Below, piece after piece: positions 53,677 through 62,135 of a DNA stretch of 64,000 nucleotides. The notes under the pieces are model-generated. The model was given only the letters and a program-made list of their open reading frames with translations. It did not search any database and was not told where the DNA came from. Made by a program: the position numbers and the translations under genes. Position 1 is the stretch's first letter. Each line of letters begins with the position of its first letter. Origin of the DNA: Chitinophagales bacterium (GTDB lineage: Bacteria; Bacteroidota; Bacteroidia; Chitinophagales; CAIOSU01); NCBI GenBank assembly GCA_018401955.1, contig JAGYJT010000001.1:124001-188000 (forward strand), written 5' to 3'.

Positions 53677-54636
53677 TTATTTTTTAATCAATCCAATTTC
53701 CACCAATCGCTCGTGCAAATACTCGCCTGCCGTAATGTCATCATAATGCTGCGGATTGGCCTCGGTTACACAGCTATCTAGCACGGCCAAGCTCATGTCG
53801 CTGCGCGGGTGCAAAAAGAACGGAATGCTTAAGCGCGGCAAGTGCCACAACTCGCGAGGTGGGTTAACCACACGGTGGGTGGTGCTCTTAAGCACATTGT
53901 TGGTGTAGCGTTGCAACATATCTCCCACGTTTACTACAATTTCGCCTGGTCCGGCCACAATAGCCAGCCATTCGTTTTCTTTGGTAAGCAGTTGCAAACC
54001 ATCGGCGCTAGCCCCTACTAGCAGCGTAATCAAGTTGATATCCTCATGCTGCTCGGCACGGATGGCCGATTTTGGATCGCCGGTGATAGGCGGATAATGT
54101 ATTGCCCTAAGGATGCTGTTACCGTTGTGCAGGTCTTTATCAAAGTGGTTTTCGTCCAAACCAAGGTATACCGCTATGGCTTTCATCAAATGATTGCCTG
54201 CGGTCTCAAAGCTGCTGTATAAATCGTTGCCTATTTCCAAAAACTCAGGGCGCTCTTTTACCGCCACGTTATCAGGATATTGCGCTTTAATGGGGTCGTT
54301 ATCAGTTACGGTTTGGCCAATCTGCCAAAACTCTTTCAAGTCGCCCACATTGCTATGCTTGGCATGCTCTTTACCGATGGAGGTATAGCCGCGTTGCCCG
54401 CCCAGCCCTTCAATTTCATAGCCTTCTTTCACCTCACTAGGCAATGCAAAAAAAGCCTCAACCGCTTTATAAAAATCGGCAATTAAGCTATCAGGAATGC
54501 CGTGGTTTTTAACCTTTACAAAACCTGTATTTACAAATGCTTCGCCAAGTGCAGCTACAAAAGCTTCTTTTTGGGCTGCGGTGCCTTGGGTATATTGCGA
54601 AAGATCGACGGTAGGTATAATGTAATTAGTGCTCAT
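53677..54636 (-). CDS. 2-oxoglutarate/Fe(II)-dependent oxygenase of the isopenicillin N synthase family
   Basis: A cytoplasmic non-haem iron dioxygenase. The 319 residues have the DIOX_N start (IIPTVDLSQYTQGT, GFVKVKNHGIPDSLI) and the jelly-roll core with the iron ligands EQHEDINLITLL (His197, Asp199) and THRVVNP (His254), plus RLS (Arg268, Ser270), which would bind 2-oxoglutarate. The substrate is unknown; bacterial homologues are often annotated only as flavonol synthase-like. It lies 6 nt downstream of the glycosyltransferase-like membrane gene. Confidence 0.9.
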   Translation of the reverse strand: MSTNYIIPTVDLSQYTQGTAAQKEAFVAALGEAFVNTGFVKVKNHGIPDSLIADFYKAVEAFFALPSEVKEGYEIEGLGGQRGYTSIGKEHAKHSNVGDLKEFWQIGQTVTDNDPIKAQYPDNVAVKERPEFLEIGNDLYSSFETAGNHLMKAIAVYLGLDENHFDKDLHNGNSILRAIHYPPITGDPKSAIRAEQHEDINLITLLVGASADGLQLLTKENEWLAIVAGPGEIVVNVGDMLQRYTNNVLKSTTHRVVNPPRELWHLPRLSIPFFLHPRSDMSLAVLDSCVTEANPQHYDDITAGEYLHERLVEIGLIKK

Positions 54637-54642
54637 AGTGGT

Positions 54643-56169
54643 TTACGGTTTGTCAGATTGCAAATATATGGTTTTCGTCTTTTGGAAACCTTCATTTCGC
54701 GAATGTTCGAATATCACCCCGGTACTTATGTTTCGCTGTTGTAAAAAATCCATGGCTGCTTGCTCATCTGCCACTCGAAGCACATTGCGCTTGGCATACC
54801 ATAGCGCCTCTGGCGATACGGAAGTATTTAATGAAAAGATAACAGCTTGGTGGGGCTGTGCCGCTATTTGTTCCGCTTGGTGTTGAAAGGTAATGTATCT
54901 ATCGCCATAAAAACTGAACTGCCCATATGGATTGACTATTTTGTAAAACATAAACCCCGATACTATAGCAACCACCAACACCACCACGGTAAGGCCCTTA
55001 TAAATACGGTTGTGCCCCACGGTAAGCATAGCAATAAACAAACTTATGGGCACCGCGGCGTAAAGGGTGGTAAAGTCGTGCCCGGTGTAGTTTAATAGCA
55101 ATAGGTGCATTAATGCAATAGGCAGCACGCTTATAATAGCCATTGCGCGGGTACCCTTTGGCCTTTTTATTAGCAGCCCCACTGGCAGCAATGCCCACAA
55201 AGCACCATAATTAACAAAATAGTTTACCAGCAGCGATAGCGACATGCCCAACATATCATTTGGTGCGCTGCCGCGTAGCGTAAACCGATGGGAAAGCTCG
55301 GCCAAATAGGCATCCCAACCTGCTATATAACTATACTGCCATGCCATAAGGCCCATTGCCAGCAACTGCGATAGCACCAGCAGCAATGTCACCCAAATAA
55401 AAGCACGATTGTTGATTGCCTTAAACAAAAAATAAAGCCCCAAGCTAAGTGCCACCAACACGCCAAACCATGTGTTGTAAGTACCCAAAAAGCAAACAAT
55501 TGCAAGCGCCGTTATTGTTACTAGCCTTGGATTATCTTTTACCTTTATTGCCAAAAGCAAAGCTGCGATATAAAACGGCTGACCCATCATATCGCTCATG
55601 TACACGTTGCTCTGAAACCAAAGTGCTGCTGGCGTAAACCAATAAACAATAGCAGCAACCATACCCACCCAGCTATTACCTGGTAACCAAGCCCTTGCCA
55701 ACAGATAAATGCCAAAACCACAAAGTAGGTTGATGAACAAGTTGAAGTACTGCAATGGCAATACATCGGGCTCAATATGGAGCAAGCTAAACACCGCGTA
55801 AGGCAAATAATAAGCCAGCGGCGGATGGCTTACATAATAATAGTTACCCTCAACATCAACCATTTTACCACTGCCCGATGCATGGTTGTTGATGTGCTTG
55901 TTGGCCGCACCTGCAAAGTTGGTGGCCGGGTTGTAGCCCACGCTGCCTATACCCTCTTGGTGCCAAACCGTAAGCACCCGCAAGGCCGTAGCAGTGCAAA
56001 ACTCGTGGTGCTTGCTCATGGGCCGGCCTAGGTTGGGCCAGCGGATGGCAAGCGTTACTGCAAACAGGCACAAAAGTACCATGATATGGCGTAAGGGTAT
56101 CACAACTTTGAAGATAGCGCAAAAAGAACCGATAGTAATAATGAAATTGCAAGCCCTTGCACAATTCAC
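54643..56169 (-). CDS. Multi-pass membrane protein, GT-C glycosyltransferase-like
   Basis: A ~508-residue protein with about ten hydrophobic helices and a first periplasmic loop containing GRPMSKHHEFCTATALRVL and GYNPATNF with acidic residues nearby. This is the layout of lipid-linked sugar transferases (PMT/ArnT-like, DUF families). The helical pattern and the soluble C-terminal tail with QTKTIYLQS-like residues fit, but I see no specific donor or acceptor. ATG 56169 gives a long N-terminus; ATG 56082 (MVLLCLFAVTLAIRW) is an alternative that starts in the first helix. The gene starts the leftward cluster. Confidence 0.7.
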   Translation of the reverse strand: MNCARACNFIITIGSFCAIFKVVIPLRHIMVLLCLFAVTLAIRWPNLGRPMSKHHEFCTATALRVLTVWHQEGIGSVGYNPATNFAGAANKHINNHASGSGKMVDVEGNYYYVSHPPLAYYLPYAVFSLLHIEPDVLPLQYFNLFINLLCGFGIYLLARAWLPGNSWVGMVAAIVYWFTPAALWFQSNVYMSDMMGQPFYIAALLLAIKVKDNPRLVTITALAIVCFLGTYNTWFGVLVALSLGLYFLFKAINNRAFIWVTLLLVLSQLLAMGLMAWQYSYIAGWDAYLAELSHRFTLRGSAPNDMLGMSLSLLVNYFVNYGALWALLPVGLLIKRPKGTRAMAIISVLPIALMHLLLLNYTGHDFTTLYAAVPISLFIAMLTVGHNRIYKGLTVVVLVVAIVSGFMFYKIVNPYGQFSFYGDRYITFQHQAEQIAAQPHQAVIFSLNTSVSPEALWYAKRNVLRVADEQAAMDFLQQRNISTGVIFEHSRNEGFQKTKTIYLQSDKP

Positions 56170-56239
56170 TAAAAATCAAATGTTTCTAATTGAAAACAAT
56201 GCTTGCCTAATGACTGTTAGGCTACTGAAATATACTATT

Positions 56240-56890
56240 ATGAGCAAGATATTGGATGTGCTGAAATTGCACGAAAAAGACATTGAAAAACTTGATGGTG
56301 ACTATCGTCGCAATTTAATGAATAGCCTGTCGGGGTTTAAAGGGGCTAACCTGATTGGCTCAAGTGATATTGATGGCAACAACAACTTGGCTATTTTCAA
56401 CTCAGTGATGCACATTGGGGCAAACCCTGCCTATATGGGGATTGTAATGAGGCCTGCATCGGTGCCGCGACATACCTACAATAACATCAAAGAGACACTG
56501 TATTTTACCATCAATTCGGTACATAAGTCTTTTTTTGAAAAGGCGCACCAAACATCGGCCAAATACCCCTCTAACTTATCTGAGTTTGAAGAGGTTGGCC
56601 TTACTGCCAGCTATGGTGCAGTGCACAAAGCACCGTACGTGGCCGAAAGTGCCGTGAAAATTGGATTGGTACTAGCCGAAGAGTTACCCGTAAAAAGTAA
56701 CGGTACAGTAATACTCATTGGCAAAGTAATTGAACTGGAAGTAGACCCTACCCTGGTAGCCGCCGATGGCTTTGTAAACCTATGCAACGCCAATACGATG
56801 TCGGTAATAGGCTTGGATGCCTACTGCGAACCAAAACTTGTAGACCGATTGGAATACGCTAGACCAGGAAAAGATACCAAATCAATATAA
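56240..56890 (+). CDS. Flavin reductase-like protein
   Basis: From ATG 56240 (MSKILDVLKLHEKDIEKLDG) the 216 residues carry features of the flavin reductase/FMN-binding split-barrel family: LSGFKGANLIGSSD, AYMGIVMRPASVPRHT and AYVAESAVKIGL-like segments with GKVIELEVDP. It probably binds FMN and acts on flavin or an organic substrate in the cytoplasm. The frame extends upstream to 55994, but that part overlaps the divergent membrane protein gene and has no family support. Confidence 0.75.
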   Translation: MSKILDVLKLHEKDIEKLDGDYRRNLMNSLSGFKGANLIGSSDIDGNNNLAIFNSVMHIGANPAYMGIVMRPASVPRHTYNNIKETLYFTINSVHKSFFEKAHQTSAKYPSNLSEFEEVGLTASYGAVHKAPYVAESAVKIGLVLAEELPVKSNGTVILIGKVIELEVDPTLVAADGFVNLCNANTMSVIGLDAYCEPKLVDRLEYARPGKDTKSI

Positions 56891-56891
56891 A

Positions 56892-56934
56892 AAAAGCCCT
56901 CCCCGAATTACGGAGAGGGCTTTTAGATATCGTT
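56892..56934. terminator. Bidirectional terminator between convergent genes
   Basis: The stem AAGCCCTCCCCG/CGGAGAGGGCTT (one mismatch, 5-nt loop) has a T-run on each strand (TTTT on plus, TTTTTTT on minus). It serves the flavin reductase-like gene and the coiled-coil gene ending at 56947. Confidence 0.8.
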
Positions 56935-56946
56935 TAAGCCATTAAC

Positions 56947-57891
56947 TTATTTCAACTCAAAAGGCACAGAAGCTACTTCATAACCATTCTGATAGAATAC
57001 CGCAGAGTAAGTACCTGAAGCATAAGTGCCGGTTTGCTGCCAGTATACACACATGTTTTTCTCCGCTTGGTCGTAAGGGAAACTTACTTTTTTGGTGTAT
57101 TGCTTTTGCTCACCGGTTTCGGCCAACACAAACATGCCGCTACCTTCAGCAGCCACCGCTACTGTAGAGCCACCAGGACTAATTACACGCAATAGCAAAG
57201 TTTTTTCACCTGGGTCGGCTACACGGTTTTCAGGTACATTAAAGCAGAAGCGTAGTTTTTCTGATTTTTTGGCACTGTTGGTTTCCACCTCTTTGCCATT
57301 ACCTTTGTAACGCACACCAGATATCATCACGTTATCAGGCTTCAACAACGAACCCAGTTCTACTTTCTTATTTTTAACTGTAAGGTCGTTTTTCAACAAC
57401 TCGTTTTCTTGCGTACTAGCCACCAAGCTAGTGCCCAGCGAGTCGGTTTTGCGCACCAAGTATTCATTGTTGGCTTTAAGCGAGTCAATGGTGTTACCCA
57501 ATGCCATTAAGCTTTGCTCAAGCTCCTTTACTTTAGCATCAAGTTTTTTACGCTGGCCAGCACTGTAATCAGCACTTTTTTTGTACTTATCGCGCTCGGC
57601 CCTAATGGTTTCTAAGTCTGCCTTATAAACCTCAACCATGGCAAGCAACTCTTGGTTGTCGCCGGCAAGTTCTTCCAATTCCTGAATTTTAAGCTCCAGG
57701 TTTTTCTCTGCCGAGTCGAGGCTAGTTTGCACCTCTACATTGTGCTGCTCTAGGTCGGCATTTTCATTCTTCATGTTGTAGTTGTTATACACAAAGAATA
57801 CGTTAAGCAATATAAGGGCCAGTATCAGAAATATGTATATACCTCTCTTACTGTTCCCTTCGCTTTTAGGTTGCTGTGCTTCAGTGCTCAT
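56947..57891 (-). CDS. Coiled-coil membrane-anchored hypothetical protein
   Basis: The 314 residues have a short cytoplasmic N-terminus, one transmembrane helix (IYIFLILALILLNVFFVY, about 19-36), a long periplasmic coiled coil (about 40-175), then a beta-rich C-terminal domain (GVRYKGNGKEVETN to YEVASVPFELK) seen in other Bacteroidota envelope proteins. The role is unknown. The gene is alone, sharing the bidirectional terminator with its convergent neighbour. Confidence 0.7.
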   Translation of the reverse strand: MSTEAQQPKSEGNSKRGIYIFLILALILLNVFFVYNNYNMKNENADLEQHNVEVQTSLDSAEKNLELKIQELEELAGDNQELLAMVEVYKADLETIRAERDKYKKSADYSAGQRKKLDAKVKELEQSLMALGNTIDSLKANNEYLVRKTDSLGTSLVASTQENELLKNDLTVKNKKVELGSLLKPDNVMISGVRYKGNGKEVETNSAKKSEKLRFCFNVPENRVADPGEKTLLLRVISPGGSTVAVAAEGSGMFVLAETGEQKQYTKKVSFPYDQAEKNMCVYWQQTGTYASGTYSAVFYQNGYEVASVPFELK

Positions 57892-57973
57892 GGCTTTTCA
57901 TTATTTTTGTTATACAAAAGTACGTTTCTTTCCCAACTTATTGGGCTTAATCCCAACCTGTTAATCAACTACT

Positions 57974-58558
57974 ATGCCAGAACTAAGTTCAGAAATGTGG
58001 ACACTAAGGTACCATAACGGACAAACCGGGTGGGATATTGGGCAACCTTCAATGCCTTTGAAAAATTATATTGACTCGTTGACTAACAACGAGTTACGCA
58101 TACTTATACCCGGTGGCGGAAACGGGTATGAGGCCGAATACCTTGCCGAAAAAGGATATAAAAACACGGTTTTGCTAGACTGGAGCCAAGCTCCATTGGA
58201 TGCTTTTGCTGCCAGAAATGTAGATTTTAAGAAACAACAATTGGTTTGCGGGGACTTTTTTCTACACCACGGCAATTACGATTTAGTGTTTGAACAGACC
58301 TTTTTCTGCGCTATTGATCCTGCACTTAGGGCGGCATATGCCAAAAAGATGCATGAATTGATAGTGCCAGGAGGCAAATTAGTAGGAGTGCTGTTCAATA
58401 CCAACTTTGAGAAAGTAGGCCCACCTTTTGGGGGCACTGAGGCTGAATACCGTGAATACTTTGAGCCATACTTTCATTTCCGCCATTTTGAGACTTGCTA
58501 CAACTCTATACCGCCGCGGGCAGGGAGTGAATTGTGGATGGAGCTGGAAAGGAAGTAG
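57974..58558 (+). CDS. SAM-dependent methyltransferase, TPMT-like
   Basis: The 194 residues start MPELSSEMWTLRYHNGQTGW and have the thiopurine/thiol methyltransferase pattern: GWDIGQPSMPLKNYI, the SAM loop LIPGGGNGYEAEYLAEKGY, LDWSQAPL and FEQTFFCAIDPALR. Such enzymes methylate thiols, selenium or halides; the substrate here is not known. Start ATG 57974 is 82 nt after the divergent start at 57891. Confidence 0.85.
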   Translation: MPELSSEMWTLRYHNGQTGWDIGQPSMPLKNYIDSLTNNELRILIPGGGNGYEAEYLAEKGYKNTVLLDWSQAPLDAFAARNVDFKKQQLVCGDFFLHHGNYDLVFEQTFFCAIDPALRAAYAKKMHELIVPGGKLVGVLFNTNFEKVGPPFGGTEAEYREYFEPYFHFRHFETCYNSIPPRAGSELWMELERK

Positions 58559-58567
58559 GCTTGTGTA

Positions 58568-58589
58568 TTAAGTAGTGAGTATTAGTATC
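58568..58589. repeat. AGTAGTGAGTATnAGTATC repeat at the 3' end of hepT
   Basis: TTAAGTAGTGAGTATTAGTA (first 20 nt) is nearly the same as ATCAAGTAGTGAGTATCAAG at 43718. It encodes the last five codons and stop of hepT. Confidence 0.5.
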
Positions 58590-58906
58590 TCGATTTCTCG
58601 ACTCAACATGGGTAAGTCTCTTACTACTATTGACCAAATGATTTCCTCTGAAACAGTATCGTATCCATGGATTATGCGATTTCGGGTATCAACAATTTTC
58701 CGAGCCTGAGTAATATTAATTTGAGGGTTGAATTTCAGAATCCGGCTTACTGCCTCACCAATAATCTCGATATTCCGTTCAATTGCCCTTTTGGTTTTTA
58801 AATCCTTCCTAAACTCATTAAAATCCTTTTTTTCTGGTAAAAAAGAGTTGATTTCGCTAATGGCTTGTTCTATATCAGACAGCCATACCCTGAGTTCATT
58901 TTCCAT
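58568..58906 (-). CDS. hepT: HepT-like HEPN-domain RNase toxin
   Basis: The 112 residues form an all-helical HEPN protein with the active-site motif RNRIIHGY (R75, H80, Y82), the R-x4-6-H-x-Y pattern of HepT. HepT toxins cleave RNA, and the Tyr is the site that MntA modifies. The gene overlaps the preceding nucleotidyltransferase by 11 nt. The last residues (LILTT) and stop are encoded by a TTAAGTAGTGAGTATTAG repeat similar to the one at 43717. Confidence 0.85.
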   Translation of the reverse strand: MENELRVWLSDIEQAISEINSFLPEKKDFNEFRKDLKTKRAIERNIEIIGEAVSRILKFNPQINITQARKIVDTRNRIIHGYDTVSEEIIWSIVVRDLPMLSREIEILILTT

Positions 58907-59198
58907 AAACCAGTACTTTTGTTGCGTCTATTTCTTTCAGCAAGTAGGGATTCTTCAGTGATTTTTGTTCTAACAAATCTACTTTTCTATTGAGCAACTG
59001 TTCAAGCTGTGCCTTTAATCCGAAATAGTCATCGGCATATGCCAGTGGGTCACTATTATCTATGTCCACCAAAAAATCCACATCACTATGCGCTTTCAAT
59101 TGGCCTTTTACAATCGAACCAAATGCAAACAATGCTCTTACATGGTATTGGATGCATAGCTGGATAATACTTACCTTATGTTCATTGAGGATTGCCAT
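58896..59198 (-). CDS. mntA: MntA-like nucleotidyltransferase antitoxin
   Basis: The 100 residues carry a minimal nucleotidyltransferase fold with the motif FGSIVKGQLKAHSDVDFLVD, an exact GSX10DXD. In known HEPN-MNT modules this enzyme neutralises HepT by adenylylating its tyrosine. It is upstream of hepT in the same leftward operon, as is usual. Confidence 0.9.
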   Translation of the reverse strand: MAILNEHKVSIIQLCIQYHVRALFAFGSIVKGQLKAHSDVDFLVDIDNSDPLAYADDYFGLKAQLEQLLNRKVDLLEQKSLKNPYLLKEIDATKVLVYGK

Positions 59199-59235
59199 AC
59201 CCTAAATTTAATACTTTACTATCAGTTGGCAATAG

Positions 59236-59619
59236 CTATTTTAAACTTCCTTTATTGCTTTTATATACCACCAAGCTAGCAAGCATACCCATAAAACCGC
59301 TAGCAATTGCCCCGTAGGCCAATATCCAATGCGAGCCGCCCAACATATAAGTGTAAATAGTTACACCCAAACCAATTGCCAATATGGCCGCGCTACCCCA
59401 AAAACCACCTATAGCGCCTTTCTTTCTGGTCTGCCGCTCAGCGTGGCGCTGTAAGTCTCGGTTAAGCTGTTTTAGGATAAAATCGATATTGTGCTTTTCC
59501 ACGCCTCTTGTTTCCAGCTCTTTTCTGGCATTGGCTAAGCTACTTCTGTGGTCCAGTATTAGTGGGAAATAATGTTCGTATTCGCGGTCAATCAAAGCCG
59601 CATCATATTGTTGGCTCAT
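59236..59619 (-). CDS. Hypothetical membrane protein (127 aa)
   Basis: A soluble basic N-terminal half (YEHYFPLILDHRSSLANARK to RHAERQTRKKG) precedes two transmembrane segments (AIGGFWGSAAILAIGLGVTIY and HWILAYGAIASGFMGMLASLV). No family recognised. It lies 6 nt after the upstream lipoprotein gene and 37 nt before mntA, so all four leftward genes could be co-transcribed. Confidence 0.6.
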   Translation of the reverse strand: MSQQYDAALIDREYEHYFPLILDHRSSLANARKELETRGVEKHNIDFILKQLNRDLQRHAERQTRKKGAIGGFWGSAAILAIGLGVTIYTYMLGGSHWILAYGAIASGFMGMLASLVVYKSNKGSLK

Positions 59620-59625
59620 TCGGGT

Positions 59626-60018
59626 TCAATAGCTCAATGAACGGAAATAACCTACACCATCCATAACTTCATCTTCAATTATCAACTCGGTAGTGGTCAA
59701 GCATAAAATCTTATAAGGATTACGTTCTATATTAAGTGTTGAATTAGACAGGCTCCAGACATAATCATACCTTACCATAGGATATCTAAGAGGTTCTGGA
59801 CGGCGTTCAAGTGCATAACTACCATCTTTATAGAAATTTAAATATACTGTGTCCGATACATATGTTTCTTCTGTTTCCTGATATACATTTTTATAAAGTT
59901 GCCAAGTTCTTGACGTCAGCTTCTCAAAGTCGCTCATCCTTCGCTCTTTTACTTTAGTGCAATTGGAGAAAAGAAGTGAACTGCAAGCAACCAAAATTAA
60001 TAGTGCAACATTTTTCAT
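59626..60018 (-). CDS. Hypothetical lipoprotein, lipocalin-like
   Basis: From ATG 60018 (MKNVALLILVACSSLLFSNC) the product of ~130 residues has a lipobox LFSNC. The pattern FEKLTSRTWQLYKNVYQETE, VYLNFYKDGSYALE and LNIERNPYKILCLTTTELII resembles small lipocalin-like lipoproteins of Bacteroidota (single beta-barrel). A frame extension to 60090 is not supported. Function unknown. Confidence 0.65.
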   Translation of the reverse strand: MKNVALLILVACSSLLFSNCTKVKERRMSDFEKLTSRTWQLYKNVYQETEETYVSDTVYLNFYKDGSYALERRPEPLRYPMVRYDYVWSLSNSTLNIERNPYKILCLTTTELIIEDEVMDGVGYFRSLSY

Positions 60019-60160
60019 ATCCACTTTTTGTTGAAGATACTGTTTTGAGTTGAAAAAGAGAAACGGCAAAAATGTAGTAATCAAAATCAACTTGCCGCAA
60101 TTAAAATTACAAGTCTTGTCTCTTGCGTCTTGTGTCTAAATTTCTCCTAATTTTACCCTC

Positions 60161-60895
60161 ATGCTAGACCATGTAATACTTGACTACGCCCTAGTGTTTG
60201 ATATTGAAACCGTGCCGGGCGTAAAAACTTTTAAAGAACTATCGCCTGCCATGCAAGAAATGTGGGGCCATAAGGCCGACCGCATGGGTTACCTTAAAGA
60301 TGGTGCTACCGTGGCCGAAAGCTACGAGACCTGGGCGGGCATCTATGCCGAGTTTGGCAAGGTAATTTGCATATCGGTGGGCTACTTTAAAAAGGATGCA
60401 GAAACCGGAAGGCTAGGGCTGCGCATTCGCTCGTTTGCCAACAGGGATGAAAAAGTGCTGTTGCTGGAGTTTGCCGAAACACTGAACAAATACTTTAACC
60501 AAATAGGCAACCATTATTTTTCGGGCCACAACATCAATGAGTTTGATATACCTTACTGCTGTCGCCGTATGCTGGTAAACGGCATTGAGCTACCTGGCTT
60601 GCTTGATATTGCCGGCAAAAAACCTTGGGAGCTAAAGAACTTTGATACCATGCAACACTGGAAGTTTGGCGACTATAAAAGCTATACTTCGTTGAAGTTG
60701 TTGGCTGCCCTGTTTGACATCCCTACCCCGAAGGATGATATTGATGGCAGCGATGTAGCCCGTGTATTTTGGCAAGAAGATGACCTAGACCGCATCCGTA
60801 TTTATTGCGAAAAGGATGTGGCTACCGCGGCACGCCTGCTACTGCGCTACAAGGGCCTACCAACTTTGGAAGACACCGACATACACTTTGTGTAA
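60161..60895 (+). CDS. PolB-like 3'-5' exonuclease
   Basis: The 244 residues belong to the predicted PolB-like exonuclease group (DNA_pol_B_exo2). The DEDD residues start with LVFDIETVPG (Asp14, Glu16), and FSGHNINEFDIPY and YCEKDVATAARLL supply the second and last motifs. It presumably acts on DNA or RNA 3' ends. It is 3 nt upstream of a GT4 glycosyltransferase gene; the pairing may be only an operon of convenience. Confidence 0.85.
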   Translation: MLDHVILDYALVFDIETVPGVKTFKELSPAMQEMWGHKADRMGYLKDGATVAESYETWAGIYAEFGKVICISVGYFKKDAETGRLGLRIRSFANRDEKVLLLEFAETLNKYFNQIGNHYFSGHNINEFDIPYCCRRMLVNGIELPGLLDIAGKKPWELKNFDTMQHWKFGDYKSYTSLKLLAALFDIPTPKDDIDGSDVARVFWQEDDLDRIRIYCEKDVATAARLLLRYKGLPTLEDTDIHFV

Positions 60896-60898
60896 CCC

Positions 60899-61942
60899 AT
60901 GAAAGTAGCGCTGATACATATGAACTTGGGCCTTAAAGGTGGCCTCGAGACGCGACTGTATAACTACATGCGGTACTTTCTTAAGCGGGGGGATAAGGTA
61001 ATGGTGATAACCTCAAAAATTGCCTTGGGCATTGACATACCGCGTGAGGTGGATATTATGAAAATTGACCTAAGCTCAACGCCCAAGCCCATACGCCCGT
61101 GGATGTTTGCCAATAAGGTTGCTGAAGTAATGGACAGCATGAAACTCGATTTCTCGCTTTCGCTGGCTCGAACAGGTAATCAAAAAGCATTGATTGCCCC
61201 CAACACCCATAAAGGTTACTTGCAAGCAATGGATAAAAAATTGAATACTCCCATTGATTGGATGACCAATAAGCTGGATAAAAAGGCCTTTGAAAAGTCG
61301 CCCTATATTTTTGCATGCAGCGAAATGGTGCGCCAAGAAATAATTGATTTGTACGGCATAGACGATAGCAAAATACACACGCTGTTTCCGCCCATAAACG
61401 CATATGACTTTAACCCCAACGCCATACAGACGCCGCAAAACCTACGCCGCGAACTGGGCCTTGACCCCGACAAGAAAACCCTAGCCCTAGTAAGCACCAG
61501 CCACAACCGCAAAGGTCTGCCACTGATGCTGGAAGTGATGAAAAAGCTAGAAAACAAACCGATACAGCTAGCAGTTGCGGGCACTCCCCTATCCAATTTA
61601 CCGAGCAATGTGGTGTCTTTGGGTTTCCAAACCAATATGAAGAAGCTGTATTGGGCTGCCGACCTATTGGTGCACCCTGCAACCTACGAACCCTTTGGGC
61701 AAGTGGTGGCCGAGGCTTTGGCTTGCGGCTGCCCTGTGGCGGTAAGCGATAAAACCGGCGCTAAAGAAATATTGAGCCCTGAGTTGGGATTGGTAGTGCC
61801 AAAACTTGATGCTGAGCATTGGGCACAGGCTATTGAGAAAGCGTTGCAGCTGCCTTTTAATATCCCTGATGATATTTTGGTGCAGAAAGGCCTCACGCTA
61901 GAGCAGCACATGGAGTGCATGCTTGGGGTGGTTGGTAATTGA
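60899..61942 (+). CDS. Glycosyltransferase family 4 (GT-B fold)
   Basis: The 347 residues have the N-terminal MNLGLKGGLETRLYNYMRYF and C-terminal UDP/GDP-sugar-binding GT4 motif ATYEPFGQVVAEALACGCPV with KTGAKEIL. It transfers a sugar from a nucleotide donor, retaining the configuration, in surface glycan synthesis. It may be the last gene of a short operon with the exonuclease. A 105-nt inverted-repeat element follows 5 nt after its stop. Confidence 0.9.
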   Translation: MKVALIHMNLGLKGGLETRLYNYMRYFLKRGDKVMVITSKIALGIDIPREVDIMKIDLSSTPKPIRPWMFANKVAEVMDSMKLDFSLSLARTGNQKALIAPNTHKGYLQAMDKKLNTPIDWMTNKLDKKAFEKSPYIFACSEMVRQEIIDLYGIDDSKIHTLFPPINAYDFNPNAIQTPQNLRRELGLDPDKKTLALVSTSHNRKGLPLMLEVMKKLENKPIQLAVAGTPLSNLPSNVVSLGFQTNMKKLYWAADLLVHPATYEPFGQVVAEALACGCPVAVSDKTGAKEILSPELGLVVPKLDAEHWAQAIEKALQLPFNIPDDILVQKGLTLEQHMECMLGVVGN

Positions 61943-61947
61943 ATGGA

Positions 61948-62052
61948 TATTTCCCCAACGAGGATACATAACTATAAAATGGGGCAAAGCCCTATCTCCT
62001 TAACACCTTACAATGGCCCGTACTAATATTATATATCCCCGTTGGGGAAATA
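61948..62052. repeat. Small element with 13-bp inverted ends
   Basis: TATTTCCCCAACG (61948-61960) and CGTTGGGGAAATA (62040-62052) are perfect inverted copies around a ~79-nt centre. It is in the 193-nt gap between two convergent genes. No coding potential. Confidence 0.6.
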
Positions 62053-62135
62053 CATAATACCAAACATATTTTGAGCGACACAAAAAGAGTCTAATAATAG
62101 TAGAATATTGTCCCTACCTCTATCCGAACACCTTG

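Noticed and set aside
55994-56239. N-terminal extension of the flavin reductase-like gene
   Set aside because: The upstream frame overlaps the divergent membrane protein gene for over 170 nt and shows no family similarity; ATG 56240 fits the conserved start.
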